A DNA stretch of 64,000 nt from Saccharothrix sp. HUAS TT1 (lineage in GTDB: Bacteria; Actinomycetota; Actinomycetes; Mycobacteriales; Pseudonocardiaceae): contig NZ_CP160453.1 in assembly GCF_040744945.1 (NCBI RefSeq), positions 1,240,001-1,304,000 of the forward strand, read 5' to 3'. Each line of letters starts with the position of its first letter. Position 1 is the stretch's first letter. A model generated the notes under the pieces. The model was not told the DNA's origin. It saw nothing but the letters and a program-made list of their open reading frames with translations, and made no database searches. Of this stretch, positions 47,171 through 56,153 are shown piece by piece. A program made the position numbers and the translations under genes.

Positions 47171-48382
47171 CTACGCCACCAAAGCGGACGGCGTGACCGG
47201 GCGGACGTCGCCCGGCCGCAGCGACGTGCCCGGCAGGCACAGGTCCCGCGCGGTCGGCGCCTGGCCGGTCAGCATCCACTTCACCAGCGACGCGAGCTGG
47301 AACGAGATCAACGGCGGCACGGCGTCGCCCAGGTGCCGGTACGCGTTGCCGATCACCGACACGTCGAACCGGAACCGCCGCGGGAACCCCTGGAGCAGCG
47401 CCATCTCCCGGACCGTGCACAGCCGGTGCTGCTCCGGGTGCGCGTACCGGCCGTTGCCGACGTGCCCGCACTCGCGCTTGATCGTGCGCGCGGGCTCGTC
47501 CCACCACATCCGCCCGTACACGTCGGGGTGCGAACCCCACTTGCCCTCTTCGATGATCTTGCGCTGGGCCGGGTTCAGCAGCAGCTCGGCCGGCGAGCCG
47601 ACCAGGTCGCCCCACGAGCCGCCGTCGGCCGGGATGGCCCGCATCCGGTCCAGCGACCGGTCCCGGCGGAACGACGGCGACACGTGCATCGCGTCCTCGG
47701 GGTGCGCCTCGCCCGCCGCCACGGTCGGCAGCTTGCCGATCGCGCGCCGCACGGTCACCGCGCCCGGCCGGACCTCCCAGCCCTGCCACAGGTCCTCCAG
47801 CGTGCGCAGCGGCACGCCCGAGTCCACCGCCACGACCATCGCCCGCTCGCGCAGCTGCGGCAAGCCGAAGCGGGACAGCATGTGCGTGCTCGCGTCCACT
47901 TCGTACCCGAGTTCGAGCAGCTGCTCGGCCAGCCCGTCCAGGTGGTGCCGCTGCTTGCCCTTGACCAGCTCGCGCGCGTTCTCCAGCACCAGCACCCGCG
48001 GCCGGAACTCGGCCACGTAGGCGGCGACCCGGCCGACCAGCGAGTTGCGCGGGTCGTCGCGCAGGTGGTTGGCCGGCGCGATCCTGGTGAAGCCGGAGCA
48101 CGGCGGGCACGCCACCAGCACGTCCAGCTCGCCGCGCTGGAGGTTCCACACCTGCCGCAGCACGGCCGGGTCGAGCCGGCCGAGGTCCACCTGCAACGGG
48201 TCGACGCCGATGTTGTCGCGGTAGATCCCGTTGCAGCGCAACGACCCGAGCCGGGACGACGGCTTGCCGATCTGCGCGTCGGCCGCGCCGACGATGGTGA
48301 AGTCCCGGTGCGCCTGGAAGCCGAGGCTCATGCCACCGGCCCCGGAGAACAGGTCGACGACTTTGAAGGCAGCTCCGCGCAC
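47171..48382 (-). CDS. DNA (cytosine-5) methyltransferase
   Basis: A 403-residue C5 methyltransferase with the ordered motifs: I DLFSGAGGMSLGF (10-22), IV with catalytic Cys95 in ACPPCSGFT, VI ENARELV (134-140), VIII QLRER (176-180) and X GNAYRHLGDAVPP near 360. The target-recognition region (about 200-330) is short. GTG at 48382 follows a TACGAT -10 by six bases, so probably leaderless. No restriction endonuclease is adjacent, so it is either an orphan epigenetic methyltransferase or a relic of a restriction system. Recognition sequence cannot be read from the protein. Confidence 0.93.
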   Translation of the reverse strand: MRGAAFKVVDLFSGAGGMSLGFQAHRDFTIVGAADAQIGKPSSRLGSLRCNGIYRDNIGVDPLQVDLGRLDPAVLRQVWNLQRGELDVLVACPPCSGFTRIAPANHLRDDPRNSLVGRVAAYVAEFRPRVLVLENARELVKGKQRHHLDGLAEQLLELGYEVDASTHMLSRFGLPQLRERAMVVAVDSGVPLRTLEDLWQGWEVRPGAVTVRRAIGKLPTVAAGEAHPEDAMHVSPSFRRDRSLDRMRAIPADGGSWGDLVGSPAELLLNPAQRKIIEEGKWGSHPDVYGRMWWDEPARTIKRECGHVGNGRYAHPEQHRLCTVREMALLQGFPRRFRFDVSVIGNAYRHLGDAVPPLISFQLASLVKWMLTGQAPTARDLCLPGTSLRPGDVRPVTPSALVA

Positions 48383-48465
48383 CGCGTGATCGTACGGTGG
48401 TCACCCGCCCCACCGGCGAGTGATCCCGCCGGTACCGGCGCGCCGGATCCCGTAGGTTTCCCGCC

Positions 48466-49254
48466 ATGGAGCTCCCACCTGCTTGGCAGCGGCCGGACCC
48501 GTTGCGGGGACTGGAGGACATGCCGTGGTCGGTGCTCGCCCACGGGGCGGGCGTGGACGAGCTGCTGCGCCGCGTCGTGGAGGGTGAGAGGGCGGCGCGC
48601 GAGACCGCCTGCCAAGCCCTCGCGGACCGGCTGCTGGTCGACGACACCGTGTCCGAGGCGAGCGTGTGGGCCGTGCCGTTCCTGGTGGAGCTGGGCGCGA
48701 GCTACCGGGTGCCCGCGGACAGCCGCGATCGGGTGATCTTCATGCTCGCCGCGATGGCGTTGGCCGGCGCGGGTTTCACCGACGAGGGCAAGCGCACCCG
48801 CCGCCGCTGGAACGCGCTGGGGCGCGAGCTGCCCCGCCGGCCGCCGGACTGGCTGACGCAGACGCGGTACGAGGTGGCCAAGCGCGCGCCGAAGATCTTC
48901 GACGCGCTGGCGGGCGCGGAGGTCGCGTGCTCGATGGCGCTGGCCATCGCGGTGCCCGAGGTCGTGCCGCGGCACGTGGCGGACGTGGCGGAGGCCATCG
49001 CCTCGGCCGAGCGCTCGCCGCGGCTGCTGGCGCTGGCCGCCCGGGTGGCGCTGCACCTGGTCACCGACATGCCGGTGACGCCCGCGGTGCTGCGCGCGGT
49101 GGCGCAGTGCCACCCCGACCTGCTGCGCGCGCACCGGGACCGGGCCTACCCGCCCCACCAGCCGAACGCGGTGACCCTGCAGCTGATGGGCTACCGGTAC
49201 GCCTTCCTGGCCGCGTACGGCGACGACCAGGAAGGCGCGACGATCACGCCGTGA
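48466..49254 (+). CDS. hypothetical protein, HEAT-like helical
   Basis: A 262-residue, largely alpha-helical soluble protein with Ala/Leu/Arg-rich helix pairs (for example ALADRLLVDDTVSEASVWAVPFLVELG and LLALAARVALHLVTD), resembling HEAT-type repeats. No catalytic motif or signal peptide. ATG at 48466 follows a TAGGTT -10 by seven bases, hence probably leaderless, and it is divergent from the methyltransferase with 83 nt between them. Its 3' end overlaps the convergent ATP-grasp gene by 11 nt. Confidence 0.6.
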   Translation: MELPPAWQRPDPLRGLEDMPWSVLAHGAGVDELLRRVVEGERAARETACQALADRLLVDDTVSEASVWAVPFLVELGASYRVPADSRDRVIFMLAAMALAGAGFTDEGKRTRRRWNALGRELPRRPPDWLTQTRYEVAKRAPKIFDALAGAEVACSMALAIAVPEVVPRHVADVAEAIASAERSPRLLALAARVALHLVTDMPVTPAVLRAVAQCHPDLLRAHRDRAYPPHQPNAVTLQLMGYRYAFLAAYGDDQEGATITP

Positions 49255-50674
49255 CGGCGGCCGGCTCCACGACCGGGGCGGCGACCTCGTCGTCGGTGAC
49301 CGGCACGGCCGGTTCCAGCGGGCCGAGGGCGGTGCCCCACTCCTGGTCGGCCAGGGCGAACGCGGCCACGGTCAACGCCGCCACCGGGCGGCCGAGCGGC
49401 AGCTGGTCGGCGTAGAAGTCCAGCTCCAGCCGCGCGCCCAGCGGCGACGGGCGCAGGCGCAGCACGCCGTGCGGCGACTCGTCCGGGTGGGCGAACCGGC
49501 ACGACCACTCGGTGAACACGATCGACCGCTCGACCACCTCGGTCGGCTGGACCGCGCGCACGTTCGCGCCGACCGAGCCGTGCCGGTAGTCGTCCGCGGC
49601 CGAGACCAGCAGCTCCTCGAACTCGATGGACGACACGCCGAGGTCGTGCCCGGCGACCAGGGCCACCTGGACCAGGGCCAGCGGCAGCTGCGGGAGGGCG
49701 TCCTCGAAGCACACCATCGCGCCGCCGTACCGGGTGTTGATCTCGGTGGGCAGGAAGCCGTCGGCGGTCGCGATGCCGTCCAGGGTGAACGTGCCGCGGT
49801 AGTCGACCGACTCGCGCAGCCGCTCGCCGACCCGGCGGGCCAGGTTGCGCATCTCCTCGCGGATCCAGCCGGGCGGGTCGTAGTACGAGGCGCAGCCCGC
49901 GTACAGGAACCGGGCCTGGCCGGCGCGGCGCGGCACGACCATCTCGATCGGCCGCAGCACGGCGGTGCCGTCCGGGAAGACGATCCCGTGCACGCTGACC
50001 GGGATGCCCTCCAGGAACGGCATCACCCGGACGAAGTCGCACTTGGCCGCGAGCACGTCGAAGGCTTCCTGCGCCTCCTGCCGGTCGCGGACGCGGCGGA
50101 CGAAGTTCGCGCCGCCGTTGATCGCCGGGCCGTCGCCGGACCAGACGACGCCCGCGCCGCGGTCCAGCTGCCGGGTGGCCGCCCACAGGCCCTCGAAGTC
50201 GAGGCCGAGCACGACGGCGGGCGCGCGCGGCGCGGACAGCTCGTCCCACAGCCCGTCGATCGTGGTCTTGTTCTCCAGCTCGACCCACTCGGGGCGGCGG
50301 GCGTTGATCACCGGTCGACCGGCGAACTCGGCCGTGTGCACGTACGGGGTGCTGATCACCAGCGCCTCGCCGAGCGGGTCGAAGTCGGCCAGCACCTCGC
50401 GGACCCGGCGGCCGGGCGAGGTGAGCAGCCTGGTGAGCCGGTTCTGCTCGACCGCGACGAACCCGCCCGCGATGCCGAGCGGCACCCAGCGGGCCACGCC
50501 CGAGTCGTGCAGCGGTGCGTGGTCGTCCGTCGACAGCACGAGCGTGTGGCGGGCGCCGAGCTGGTGCAGCTCGCCGGCGCGACTGCTCAACCGGGTGCCG
50601 CCCGCGAGCACGACCAACCGGTCGCCGAACAGGTTTCCGAGGCGCGCTTGGAGCGCGGAAAGGACGTGATCCAT
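49244..50674 (-). CDS. ATP-grasp ligase (PGM1/peptide-ligase-like)
   Basis: A 476-residue protein with an N-terminal Rossmann-like domain (about 1-120) and an ATP-grasp core (about 130-370) ending in PTEINTRYGGAMVCFED, where Glu, Asn and Arg bind Mg-ATP. The length, spacing and N-terminal SRAGELHQLGARH region resemble PGM1-type ATP-grasp enzymes, which form amide bonds on amino acids or peptides; similar genes are common and uncharacterised in actinomycetes. The C-terminal third is an extra beta domain. No precursor-peptide or tailoring genes are obvious except a small ORF upstream. Natural substrate unknown. Confidence 0.75.
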   Translation of the reverse strand: MDHVLSALQARLGNLFGDRLVVLAGGTRLSSRAGELHQLGARHTLVLSTDDHAPLHDSGVARWVPLGIAGGFVAVEQNRLTRLLTSPGRRVREVLADFDPLGEALVISTPYVHTAEFAGRPVINARRPEWVELENKTTIDGLWDELSAPRAPAVVLGLDFEGLWAATRQLDRGAGVVWSGDGPAINGGANFVRRVRDRQEAQEAFDVLAAKCDFVRVMPFLEGIPVSVHGIVFPDGTAVLRPIEMVVPRRAGQARFLYAGCASYYDPPGWIREEMRNLARRVGERLRESVDYRGTFTLDGIATADGFLPTEINTRYGGAMVCFEDALPQLPLALVQVALVAGHDLGVSSIEFEELLVSAADDYRHGSVGANVRAVQPTEVVERSIVFTEWSCRFAHPDESPHGVLRLRPSPLGARLELDFYADQLPLGRPVAALTVAAFALADQEWGTALGPLEPAVPVTDDEVAAPVVEPAAVTA

Positions 50675-50824
50675 CGCCGAGAACTCGCTTTATGAGAAGC
50701 AGACGAGACAACCGGCGAGCGCCGGGTGCCACGCACTGTAGAGGCAGGCGATGGGATCGGCCCAGCACGGTCCGGCAACGACCGGATGAAACTTGCCGAT
50801 GGGATCAGGGACGACCGCGCGAGA

Positions 50825-51058
50825 TCATCGAGCGGCGTCGCGAAGGACCTGGTCAACCCGGTTGAGGAAGGCGCGTGGACCCTTGGCCCGGGGGAACGGG
50901 AGCAGCAGGCCCAGCAGCGTGTCGTCGACCGACGGGGGCGCGGCGGCCACGATGGCGGCGGCGGTCTCCAGGAACCGCTGCCGCTTGGCCTCGTGCACGG
51001 CGTGCTCGGCGAGAACGCCCTCGATGCTCGTGTGCGTCGCTGGATGCGGGTAACTCAC
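50825..51058 (-). CDS. small hypothetical protein upstream of the ATP-grasp gene
   Basis: A 77-residue charged helical protein (VSYPHPATHTSIEGVLAEHAVHEAKRQRF ... LNRVDQVLRDAAR) with conserved-looking codon use. GTG at 51058 is the likely start; a GTG ten codons earlier (51088) is possible. It lies 150 nt upstream of the ATP-grasp gene on the same strand, with a TACAGT -10-like site in between, so they may be transcribed together or separately. Not a recognised family. Confidence 0.45.
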   Translation of the reverse strand: MSYPHPATHTSIEGVLAEHAVHEAKRQRFLETAAAIVAAAPPSVDDTLLGLLLPFPRAKGPRAFLNRVDQVLRDAAR

Positions 51059-51153
51059 TTGGGTTGTATCGGCCCCGCTGGTCCCCACCTTTAGGGTGAA
51101 TTTGCGTGGAGTTTCGAGCGGGTTCCGGACCCGTCACGTGCTGGGATGTCGCC

Positions 51154-51993
51154 ATGCGCGTTCTGGTCACCGGGTCCACCGGGTACGTCGGACGGGTGGT
51201 CTTGGCGGAACTGGCCGCCGCCGGGCACACCCCCATCCCCTTTTCAGGTGACGTCCGGTCGCCCGGAGGGCTCGCCGGGCACGACGCCGTCGTGCACCTG
51301 GCGGCCCTCGCGCGGGTGCGCGAGTCGTTCGAGGACCCGGTGCGGTACTACGACGTGAACGTCGGCGGGACGGTGAACCTGCTCCGCTCGCCACCGCCCC
51401 GGTTCGTGCTCGCGTCCACGGCCGCGGTGTACGGGGCGGCCGGGGTCCCGGTGATCGACGAGGACTGCCCGCGCGCGCCGGCCAACCCCTACGCGGCCTC
51501 CAAGGCCGCCGCCGAGGACGTGCTGTCGTGGGCCGCCGCCGCGGGCCGGGTGAGCGGGGTGGCGCTGCGGCTGTTCAACGTCGCCGGCGGCGGCGACCGG
51601 GACGACACGCGCGTGATCACCAGGGCGTGCGGGGCGGCGGCCGGGCGGCTGCCGTCGATGGAGGTGTTCGGCGACGGGTCGGCGGTGCGGGACTTCGTGC
51701 ACGTGCGGGACGTGGCGCGGGCGTTCGTGGCGGCGGTGGAGCGCGCGGAGGAGGGGTACGCGGCGGTCAACGTCGGCGCGACGCCCGCCAGCGTGGCCGA
51801 CGTGCTGGCCGAGGTCGGCCGGGCGGCGGGCCGGGAGGTGCCGGTCGTGCGGCGGCCCGCGCACCCCGGCGAGGTGCGCGAGCTGCGCGCGGACACGACC
51901 CGGCTGCGCGCGTGGGGCTGGGAGCCGACGTCGTCGGGCCTGGACGCGCTGGTCCGCGACCAGTGGGCGACCGAGGGCCCGCACCGGACCTGA
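51154..51993 (+). CDS. NAD-dependent epimerase/dehydratase
   Basis: A 279-residue extended SDR of the GalE-like sugar-nucleotide group. It starts MRVLVTGSTGYVG (nucleotide loop at residues 7-13), with ASTAAVYG near 100, the catalytic Tyr/Lys in NPYAASK near 132 and RDFVHVRDVARA near 188. ATG at 51154 is preferred; a GTG at 51106 lies eight bases after a TAGGGT -10 and would add 16 non-conserved residues. Substrate is probably a UDP- or GDP-sugar. The promoter region is shared with the small gene at 50825-51058. Confidence 0.87.
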   Translation: MRVLVTGSTGYVGRVVLAELAAAGHTPIPFSGDVRSPGGLAGHDAVVHLAALARVRESFEDPVRYYDVNVGGTVNLLRSPPPRFVLASTAAVYGAAGVPVIDEDCPRAPANPYAASKAAAEDVLSWAAAAGRVSGVALRLFNVAGGGDRDDTRVITRACGAAAGRLPSMEVFGDGSAVRDFVHVRDVARAFVAAVERAEEGYAAVNVGATPASVADVLAEVGRAAGREVPVVRRPAHPGEVRELRADTTRLRAWGWEPTSSGLDALVRDQWATEGPHRT

Positions 51994-52000
51994 CCGGGGC

Positions 52001-52042
52001 CGTCCGCCGCTTCGACCGCGGTTTCGTCCGCCGCTTCGACCG
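52001..52042. repeat. 18-bp tandem direct repeat (two copies, 24-bp period)
   Basis: CGTCCGCCGCTTCGACCG occurs at 52001-52018 and 52025-52042 between two convergent genes. A simple tandem duplication; no role evident. Confidence 0.8.
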
Positions 52043-52044
52043 GC

Positions 52045-52944
52045 TCAGGTCGTCGGGGTCGCCCGCCGCTTCGGCAGCGGCACCCGGTCGAGGTCGGCGG
52101 CGACCACGACGTCGCCGCCGAACACCTCGGCGGCCTCGTCGTGGAACGCGCGCGGGTCGGTGTAGCGCTGCGAGAAGTGGGTGAGGACGAGCTTGCGCAC
52201 ACCGCACTCGGCCGCGACCCCGGCCGCCTGGCGGGCGGTGAGGTGCCCGTGCTCGACCGCGAGCGCTTCGTCGGCGTGCAGGTAGGTCGACTCGATGACC
52301 AGCATGTCGGCGCCGTCGGCCAGCTCGAACACGCCGTCGCACAGCCGGGTGTCCATGACGAACGCGAACCGCTGGCCCCGGCGCGGCACGCTGACCTCGT
52401 CCAGCAGCGGCGGTCGCAGGTCGCGGACGGCCGCGCCCCGGATGCCGCGGGCGGCCAGCCGCTCCGGGACCATCGTGCGGCCGTCCGGCTCGACCAGTCG
52501 GTAGCCGTAGGCGGGCAGCGAGTGGTCGAGCCGGCGCGCCTCCAGCCGGCCGAACCGCCCCTCGGCGATCGTGCCCGGCCCGGTGATCGGGTGGGCGCTG
52601 ACGTCGGCGACCTCGTGGAACGAGCTGGCGTGCCGCAGGTGCTCGAAGAACCGCTCGCCCTCGGCCGGGAAGTGCGCGTGCACGGTGTGCGGCACGCGGT
52701 CCAGCGACAGGCGCTGCACCACGCCCGGCACGCCGAGGCAGTGGTCGCCGTGGAAGTGCGTGATGAACAGCCTGGTCACGTCGGTGGCCGCGACGCCGGC
52801 CCGGACCATCTGCCGCTGGGTGCCGTCACCGGGGTCGAACAGGAAGCCCTCGGCGTCCCAGCGCAGCAGGTAGCCGTTGTGGTTGCGGGTGCGCGTCGGC
52901 ACCTGGCTCGCGGTGCCGAGCACGACCAGCTCTCTGGGGGACAC
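52045..52944 (-). CDS. rnz: ribonuclease Z
   Basis: Removes 3' trailers from tRNA precursors that lack an encoded CCA, as do all tRNAs in this window. The 299-residue metallo-beta-lactamase-fold protein has the zinc motif [10 protein letters not shown] at 62-71, further His ligands near 135 and 220-260 (LTHFSQRY), and an exosite region near 170. GTG at 52944. Divergent from a serine hydrolase gene with 17 nt between them. Confidence 0.9.
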   Translation of the reverse strand: MSPRELVVLGTASQVPTRTRNHNGYLLRWDAEGFLFDPGDGTQRQMVRAGVAATDVTRLFITHFHGDHCLGVPGVVQRLSLDRVPHTVHAHFPAEGERFFEHLRHASSFHEVADVSAHPITGPGTIAEGRFGRLEARRLDHSLPAYGYRLVEPDGRTMVPERLAARGIRGAAVRDLRPPLLDEVSVPRRGQRFAFVMDTRLCDGVFELADGADMLVIESTYLHADEALAVEHGHLTARQAAGVAAECGVRKLVLTHFSQRYTDPRAFHDEAAEVFGGDVVVAADLDRVPLPKRRATPTT

Positions 52945-52961
52945 GTGGCAGAGTCTGCGGC

Positions 52962-53774
52962 ATGGAGAGCTTGCAGGCGGTGTCGTCGTGGCCGGTGGAG
53001 ACTGCGGCGGCGGCCGTGGTCGACGCGCGGGGTGACGTGCTCGGCACGTGCGGACCGGTCGACCACCGCTTCCCGCTGGCGTCGGTGACCAAGCTGCTGA
53101 CGTCGTACGCGGTGCTGGTGGCGGTGGAGGAGGGCGCGGTCGAGTGGGACCGGCCCGCCGGGCCGGAGGGCTCGACGGTGCGGCACCTGATCGCGCACGC
53201 GTCCGGGCTGGCGTTCGACTCGGACGACGTCCAGGCCGCGCCGGGGGCGAAGCGGATCTACTCCAACACCGGGTTCGGCGTGCTCGCGGACGTCGTGCGG
53301 GAGGCGACCGACATCCCGTTCGACCGGTACCTGGCGGAGGCGGTGTTCGAGCCCCTGGGCATGACGTCGTCCACGCTGGACGGCTCGGCGGGCGCGGGCG
53401 GCACGTCGACGGTGGCCGACCTGGTCCGGTTCGCCGCCGAGCTGCAGGCGCCGCGGCTGGTGTCCGCCGGGCTGGTGGCGGAGGCGACGGCGGTGGTGTT
53501 CCCGGGGTTGCGCGGCGTGCTGCCGGGTTACGGGGTGCAGAAGGAGAACGACTGGGGGCTCGGGTTCGAGGTCCGGGCCGGGAAGTCGCCGCACTGGACG
53601 GGTTCGACCAGCTCGCCGCGCACGGTCGGGCACTTCGGGCAGAGCGGCACGTTCCTGTGGGTCGACCCGGACGCCGGCGTGGCGTGCGTGGCGCTGACCG
53701 ACCGGAAGTTCGGCGACTGGGCCGTGGCGGCGTGGCCCGCGTTCACCGACGGCGTGCTGGCCGAGGTCGGCTGA
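52962..53774 (+). CDS. serine hydrolase (class C beta-lactamase/esterase family)
   Basis: A 270-residue penicillin-binding-protein-fold enzyme with the nucleophile motif SVTK at 41-44, YSN near 105 and the third-box region [10 protein letters not shown] near 222. No signal peptide is visible, so it is probably cytoplasmic, more like an esterase or D-aminopeptidase than a resistance enzyme. Start ATG at 52962, divergent from rnz, and a long hairpin follows the stop. Confidence 0.83.
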   Translation: MESLQAVSSWPVETAAAAVVDARGDVLGTCGPVDHRFPLASVTKLLTSYAVLVAVEEGAVEWDRPAGPEGSTVRHLIAHASGLAFDSDDVQAAPGAKRIYSNTGFGVLADVVREATDIPFDRYLAEAVFEPLGMTSSTLDGSAGAGGTSTVADLVRFAAELQAPRLVSAGLVAEATAVVFPGLRGVLPGYGVQKENDWGLGFEVRAGKSPHWTGSTSSPRTVGHFGQSGTFLWVDPDAGVACVALTDRKFGDWAVAAWPAFTDGVLAEVG

Positions 53775-53825
53775 GCGGGGTCCGACCGGGGTCCCGTCGC
53801 GGGGACGGACCCGGTCGAACCCCGC
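53775..53825. terminator. long bidirectional terminator hairpin
   Basis: Outer arms 53775-53787 and 53813-53825 pair at 12 of 13 positions, with a further inner stem; between convergent serine hydrolase and XRE genes. Confidence 0.6.
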
Positions 53826-53832
53826 CGCCGTC

Positions 53833-54324
53833 CTAGCCGAACAACCGGCGGACCGTGGCCCCGCCGTCGTCCGGCGGACCGGGTCGGTACTCCTCGTGCC
53901 AACGCCGGTGCTTGACCTGGTCGCCCACCACGGCGCCGCAGGTGGAGCAGTGCTGCGCGACCTCCCGGTCGGGCTCCGGCTCCTCGGCGCCGGCGGCCAG
54001 TGGCCGGGCCAGGTCGCGCACCCCGGCCCAGCGGGCCCGCCACTGCGGCAACACCTCCGCGGTGGCGCCGCACGCGAGGAGGAACTTCTCGGTGAACTCC
54101 CACGTGGGTTGCGTCTGCCCGTGCAGCGCTCTTGTGATGGTCGCCGCCGAGCACCCGATGCTCTTGGACAGCACCCGGTAGGGCGGATCACCGGCCCGGC
54201 GCTTCACCCGCTGCAGCCCGACGGCGAAATCGGCCACGGCTTGCTCGGCGCTCAGCCCGGTGGGGAGCTCTTCGTCTTGGTCGTCGCCGTGCGCGGCGAC
54301 CGCGTTGGGGTGCGTGCTGCTCAT
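53833..54324 (-). CDS. XRE-type HTH protein with a C-terminal C2H2-like zinc finger
   Basis: A 163-residue putative DNA-binding protein. An HTH of the actinobacterial XRE type occupies about 45-90 (YRVLSKSIGCSAATITRALHGQ, then WEFTEKFLLACGA), as in proteins that accompany signalling and antibiotic-associated islands. Near residue 126 is CSTCGAVVGDQVKHRRWH, a C-x2-C-x9-H-x3-H arrangement like a C2H2 zinc finger. ATG at 54324 has AAGGAG just ahead. It follows a small membrane-protein gene across a hairpin on the same strand. Target unknown. Confidence 0.7.
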   Translation of the reverse strand: MSSTHPNAVAAHGDDQDEELPTGLSAEQAVADFAVGLQRVKRRAGDPPYRVLSKSIGCSAATITRALHGQTQPTWEFTEKFLLACGATAEVLPQWRARWAGVRDLARPLAAGAEEPEPDREVAQHCSTCGAVVGDQVKHRRWHEEYRPGPPDDGGATVRRLFG

Positions 54325-54352
54325 CGACTTCTCCTTGACCGGGGGAACCGCA

Positions 54353-54373
54353 GACGCCCTCGGGGAGGGCGTC
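54353..54373 (-). terminator. intercistronic hairpin upstream of the XRE gene
   Basis: Perfect 9-bp stem GACGCCCTC/GAGGGCGTC with a 3-nt loop between the small membrane-protein gene and the XRE gene; may attenuate read-through. Confidence 0.5.
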
Positions 54374-54401
54374 CGCGGGGTGGCGGGGATGCCGACGCCG
54401 G

Positions 54402-54614
54402 TTACCGCACCGGGTCCAGCCGGGCGGGCAGCCCGCCGGACGGAGGGCCGTCCGTCCCACCGAGGAGGCGGTGAACCACTTCCGCGGCCACCACGGCCGC
54501 GGCGCTGGCTGCGGTCAGCGCGGTGTCGAGGTCGTGGTGCAGCGCGATCAACGCCACCAACAAGGAGAGGTAGAAGAGCAGCGTCAGCGCGGCGGCCGAC
54601 ACCCTTCTTTCCAT
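54402..54614 (-). CDS. small membrane protein
   Basis: A 70-residue protein with two hydrophobic helices (about 6-24 and 30-46), short acidic turn HHDLD between them, and a Pro/Gly-rich tail. ATG at 54614 has GGAG six bases ahead. Upstream partner of the XRE regulator. No recognised family. Confidence 0.55.
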   Translation of the reverse strand: MERRVSAAALTLLFYLSLLVALIALHHDLDTALTAASAAAVVAAEVVHRLLGGTDGPPSGGLPARLDPVR

Positions 54615-54766
54615 GTTCGCTCCGTTCCACTGTGAAATTGTCGGTCCAGGCGGGACTGCCGGCGACAAGCGCCCTCCGTCTGCTCGGGCGCCTGCGGCGC
54701 CCTCAACCCCGTCTTTGCAGAGACGAATACCGGTTGTCCGGCCAGGATGCCCGAGAGGACCGGACA

Positions 54767-54901
54767 GTGGCAACGAAGGAGGCAGCCGCGAAAAGAACCG
54801 AACAGCTTATGAAACGGATTGACGCCGGATCGCGACACCGGGCGACGTGCATTACCAACGGATACAACGATCGGTTGGTGCAGCGGGAACAACAGGTTTA
54901 G
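54767..54901 (+). CDS. candidate 44-residue small protein
   Basis: GTG at 54767 has GAGAGGA seven bases ahead. The product (VATKEAAAKRTEQLMKRIDAGS ... RLVQREQQV) is charged and Gln/Arg-rich, with codon usage less GC-biased than its neighbours. A shared hairpin at 54985 follows. May be real or a chance ORF in a low-GC island. Confidence 0.35.
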   Translation: MATKEAAAKRTEQLMKRIDAGSRHRATCITNGYNDRLVQREQQV

Positions 54902-54984
54902 CCGCTGCTCGGGCCGGGCAACCACCATGACGGAACCGGAAGGTCGAAAACCGCAATATTGCGCCCCATCGGACGGGGCAACGC

Positions 54985-55016
54985 GAAAGGCCCCCTGCTG
55001 CAACAGAGGGCCTTTC
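54985..55016. terminator. bidirectional terminator hairpin
   Basis: GAAAGGCCC/GGGCCTTTC 9-bp stem with further pairing inside, between the small ORF (plus) and the orphan gene at 55137 (minus). Confidence 0.7.
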
Positions 55017-55136
55017 CGTTGATATCCCCGCCTGATGCTGTCGGAGAATGTTCAACTTGCCTGCCCGACGCCCGCCTGGACCAACAGAACCGGAGCGACC
55101 GGAACCCGCGCGCCACCGGTGCGCGGGAGTTCTGGG

Positions 55137-56153
55137 TCAGCGGTCACGTCCGCTGGGTGGGGTGCCGCGGCGAACGCCCGAGCCCGACGGGGCGGTGAGG
55201 ACGGCCGGCACGCGCCCGAGCGGCGGGGTGGTCGACCACCGACCCGCGCTCAAGGGTTTCGCCGGCGCACCAGCACCGCCCGGCCGCGGTGCTCCGGCCG
55301 GACGGCGGTAGGACGGCGGCGCGGACGCCGCGCCGGAACGGGCTCGGGAAACGGCGGTTCGGACCCGGCGACGCGGACGTGCGCCCGTCCCGGGATCGGC
55401 ACGCGGGGCGTCGTCATCGAACGCGAACAACCTTCGAGCAGCGGGCGGCTCCACGGCCGGATCGAACTCCGAGTCGGGTAACACCGCTCCGCTCCGGACC
55501 GCACCAGGCAGCGACGTTCGACCACGATCGGCAGAGGTCTCCGGTGAGGACCGCCGGGCCGCGGACCGCCGCGCGAACTCGTCCGGCACCAGACTTCCGG
55601 CCACACCCGGGTCGACCCGCGAAGGACTCATCGACACCGGCGAGAGCACCGTTCCGACCGGGTGCGCGCTCAAGGCGCCCCATCCGCCGGAACCACCCGC
55701 ACCCCACCGGTCGCACCAGTCGACCTCATCGAGCAACAGCAGCAGGCGTACGGCTGACGGCAGCGACGCGCGCACCCCGCGCCGAACCCCGCGCCCGTGC
55801 ACGACGAAAGCAATCGCCGACATCGGTGAGAAAATTCTATCGACCAGGTCCGCGAACACCGCGCCCGCCCGGCTGGAAAGCTCTTCGGCGCAATAACCGC
55901 ACCGCCGGGCGTCACCGGCCAACGGCAGCAGGTACGCGGCGGGCGCCATCCGTCCGGGTCCGGTGATCACGCTTTCCGCACCGATCCGGTCACGGGTGCA
56001 CCGGCGTGACGCGGCGGGCTTGGCGAGCAGGTGCGGGCAGTGGTGGCGGGCGGCGTCGACGAATACCGACAGCAGCCACCGCGCGCCGGCCGACGGGCGC
56101 GATCGCCTGTCGGGCGAGCAGTCGAAGAAGAACGGCTCGAATACGAGATCCAC
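55137..56153 (-). CDS. orphan protein, Cys-containing N-terminal domain and disordered tail
   Basis: A 338-residue reading frame starting at GTG 56153 with GGGGGAG just ahead. Residues 1-110 look like a folded domain (DLVFEPFFFDCSPD..., RWLLSVFVDAARHHCPHLLAK, RRCGYCAEELSSRAG) with a possible zinc-binding CxxC. The rest (about 150-338) is Arg/Pro/Ala-rich and probably disordered. No family recognised. Base composition and codon use are weaker than in neighbouring genes, so it may be a recent acquisition or an incorrectly extended frame. Confidence 0.4.
   Translation of the reverse strand: MDLVFEPFFFDCSPDRRSRPSAGARWLLSVFVDAARHHCPHLLAKPAASRRCTRDRIGAESVITGPGRMAPAAYLLPLAGDARRCGYCAEELSSRAGAVFADLVDRIFSPMSAIAFVVHGRGVRRGVRASLPSAVRLLLLLDEVDWCDRWGAGGSGGWGALSAHPVGTVLSPVSMSPSRVDPGVAGSLVPDEFARRSAARRSSPETSADRGRTSLPGAVRSGAVLPDSEFDPAVEPPAARRLFAFDDDAPRADPGTGARPRRRVRTAVSRARSGAASAPPSYRRPAGAPRPGGAGAPAKPLSAGRWSTTPPLGRVPAVLTAPSGSGVRRGTPPSGRDR

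Noticed and set aside
55289..55966. 225-residue plus-strand frame, Arg/Pro-rich
   Set aside because: Low-complexity shadow of the minus-strand frame and no ribosome binding site.
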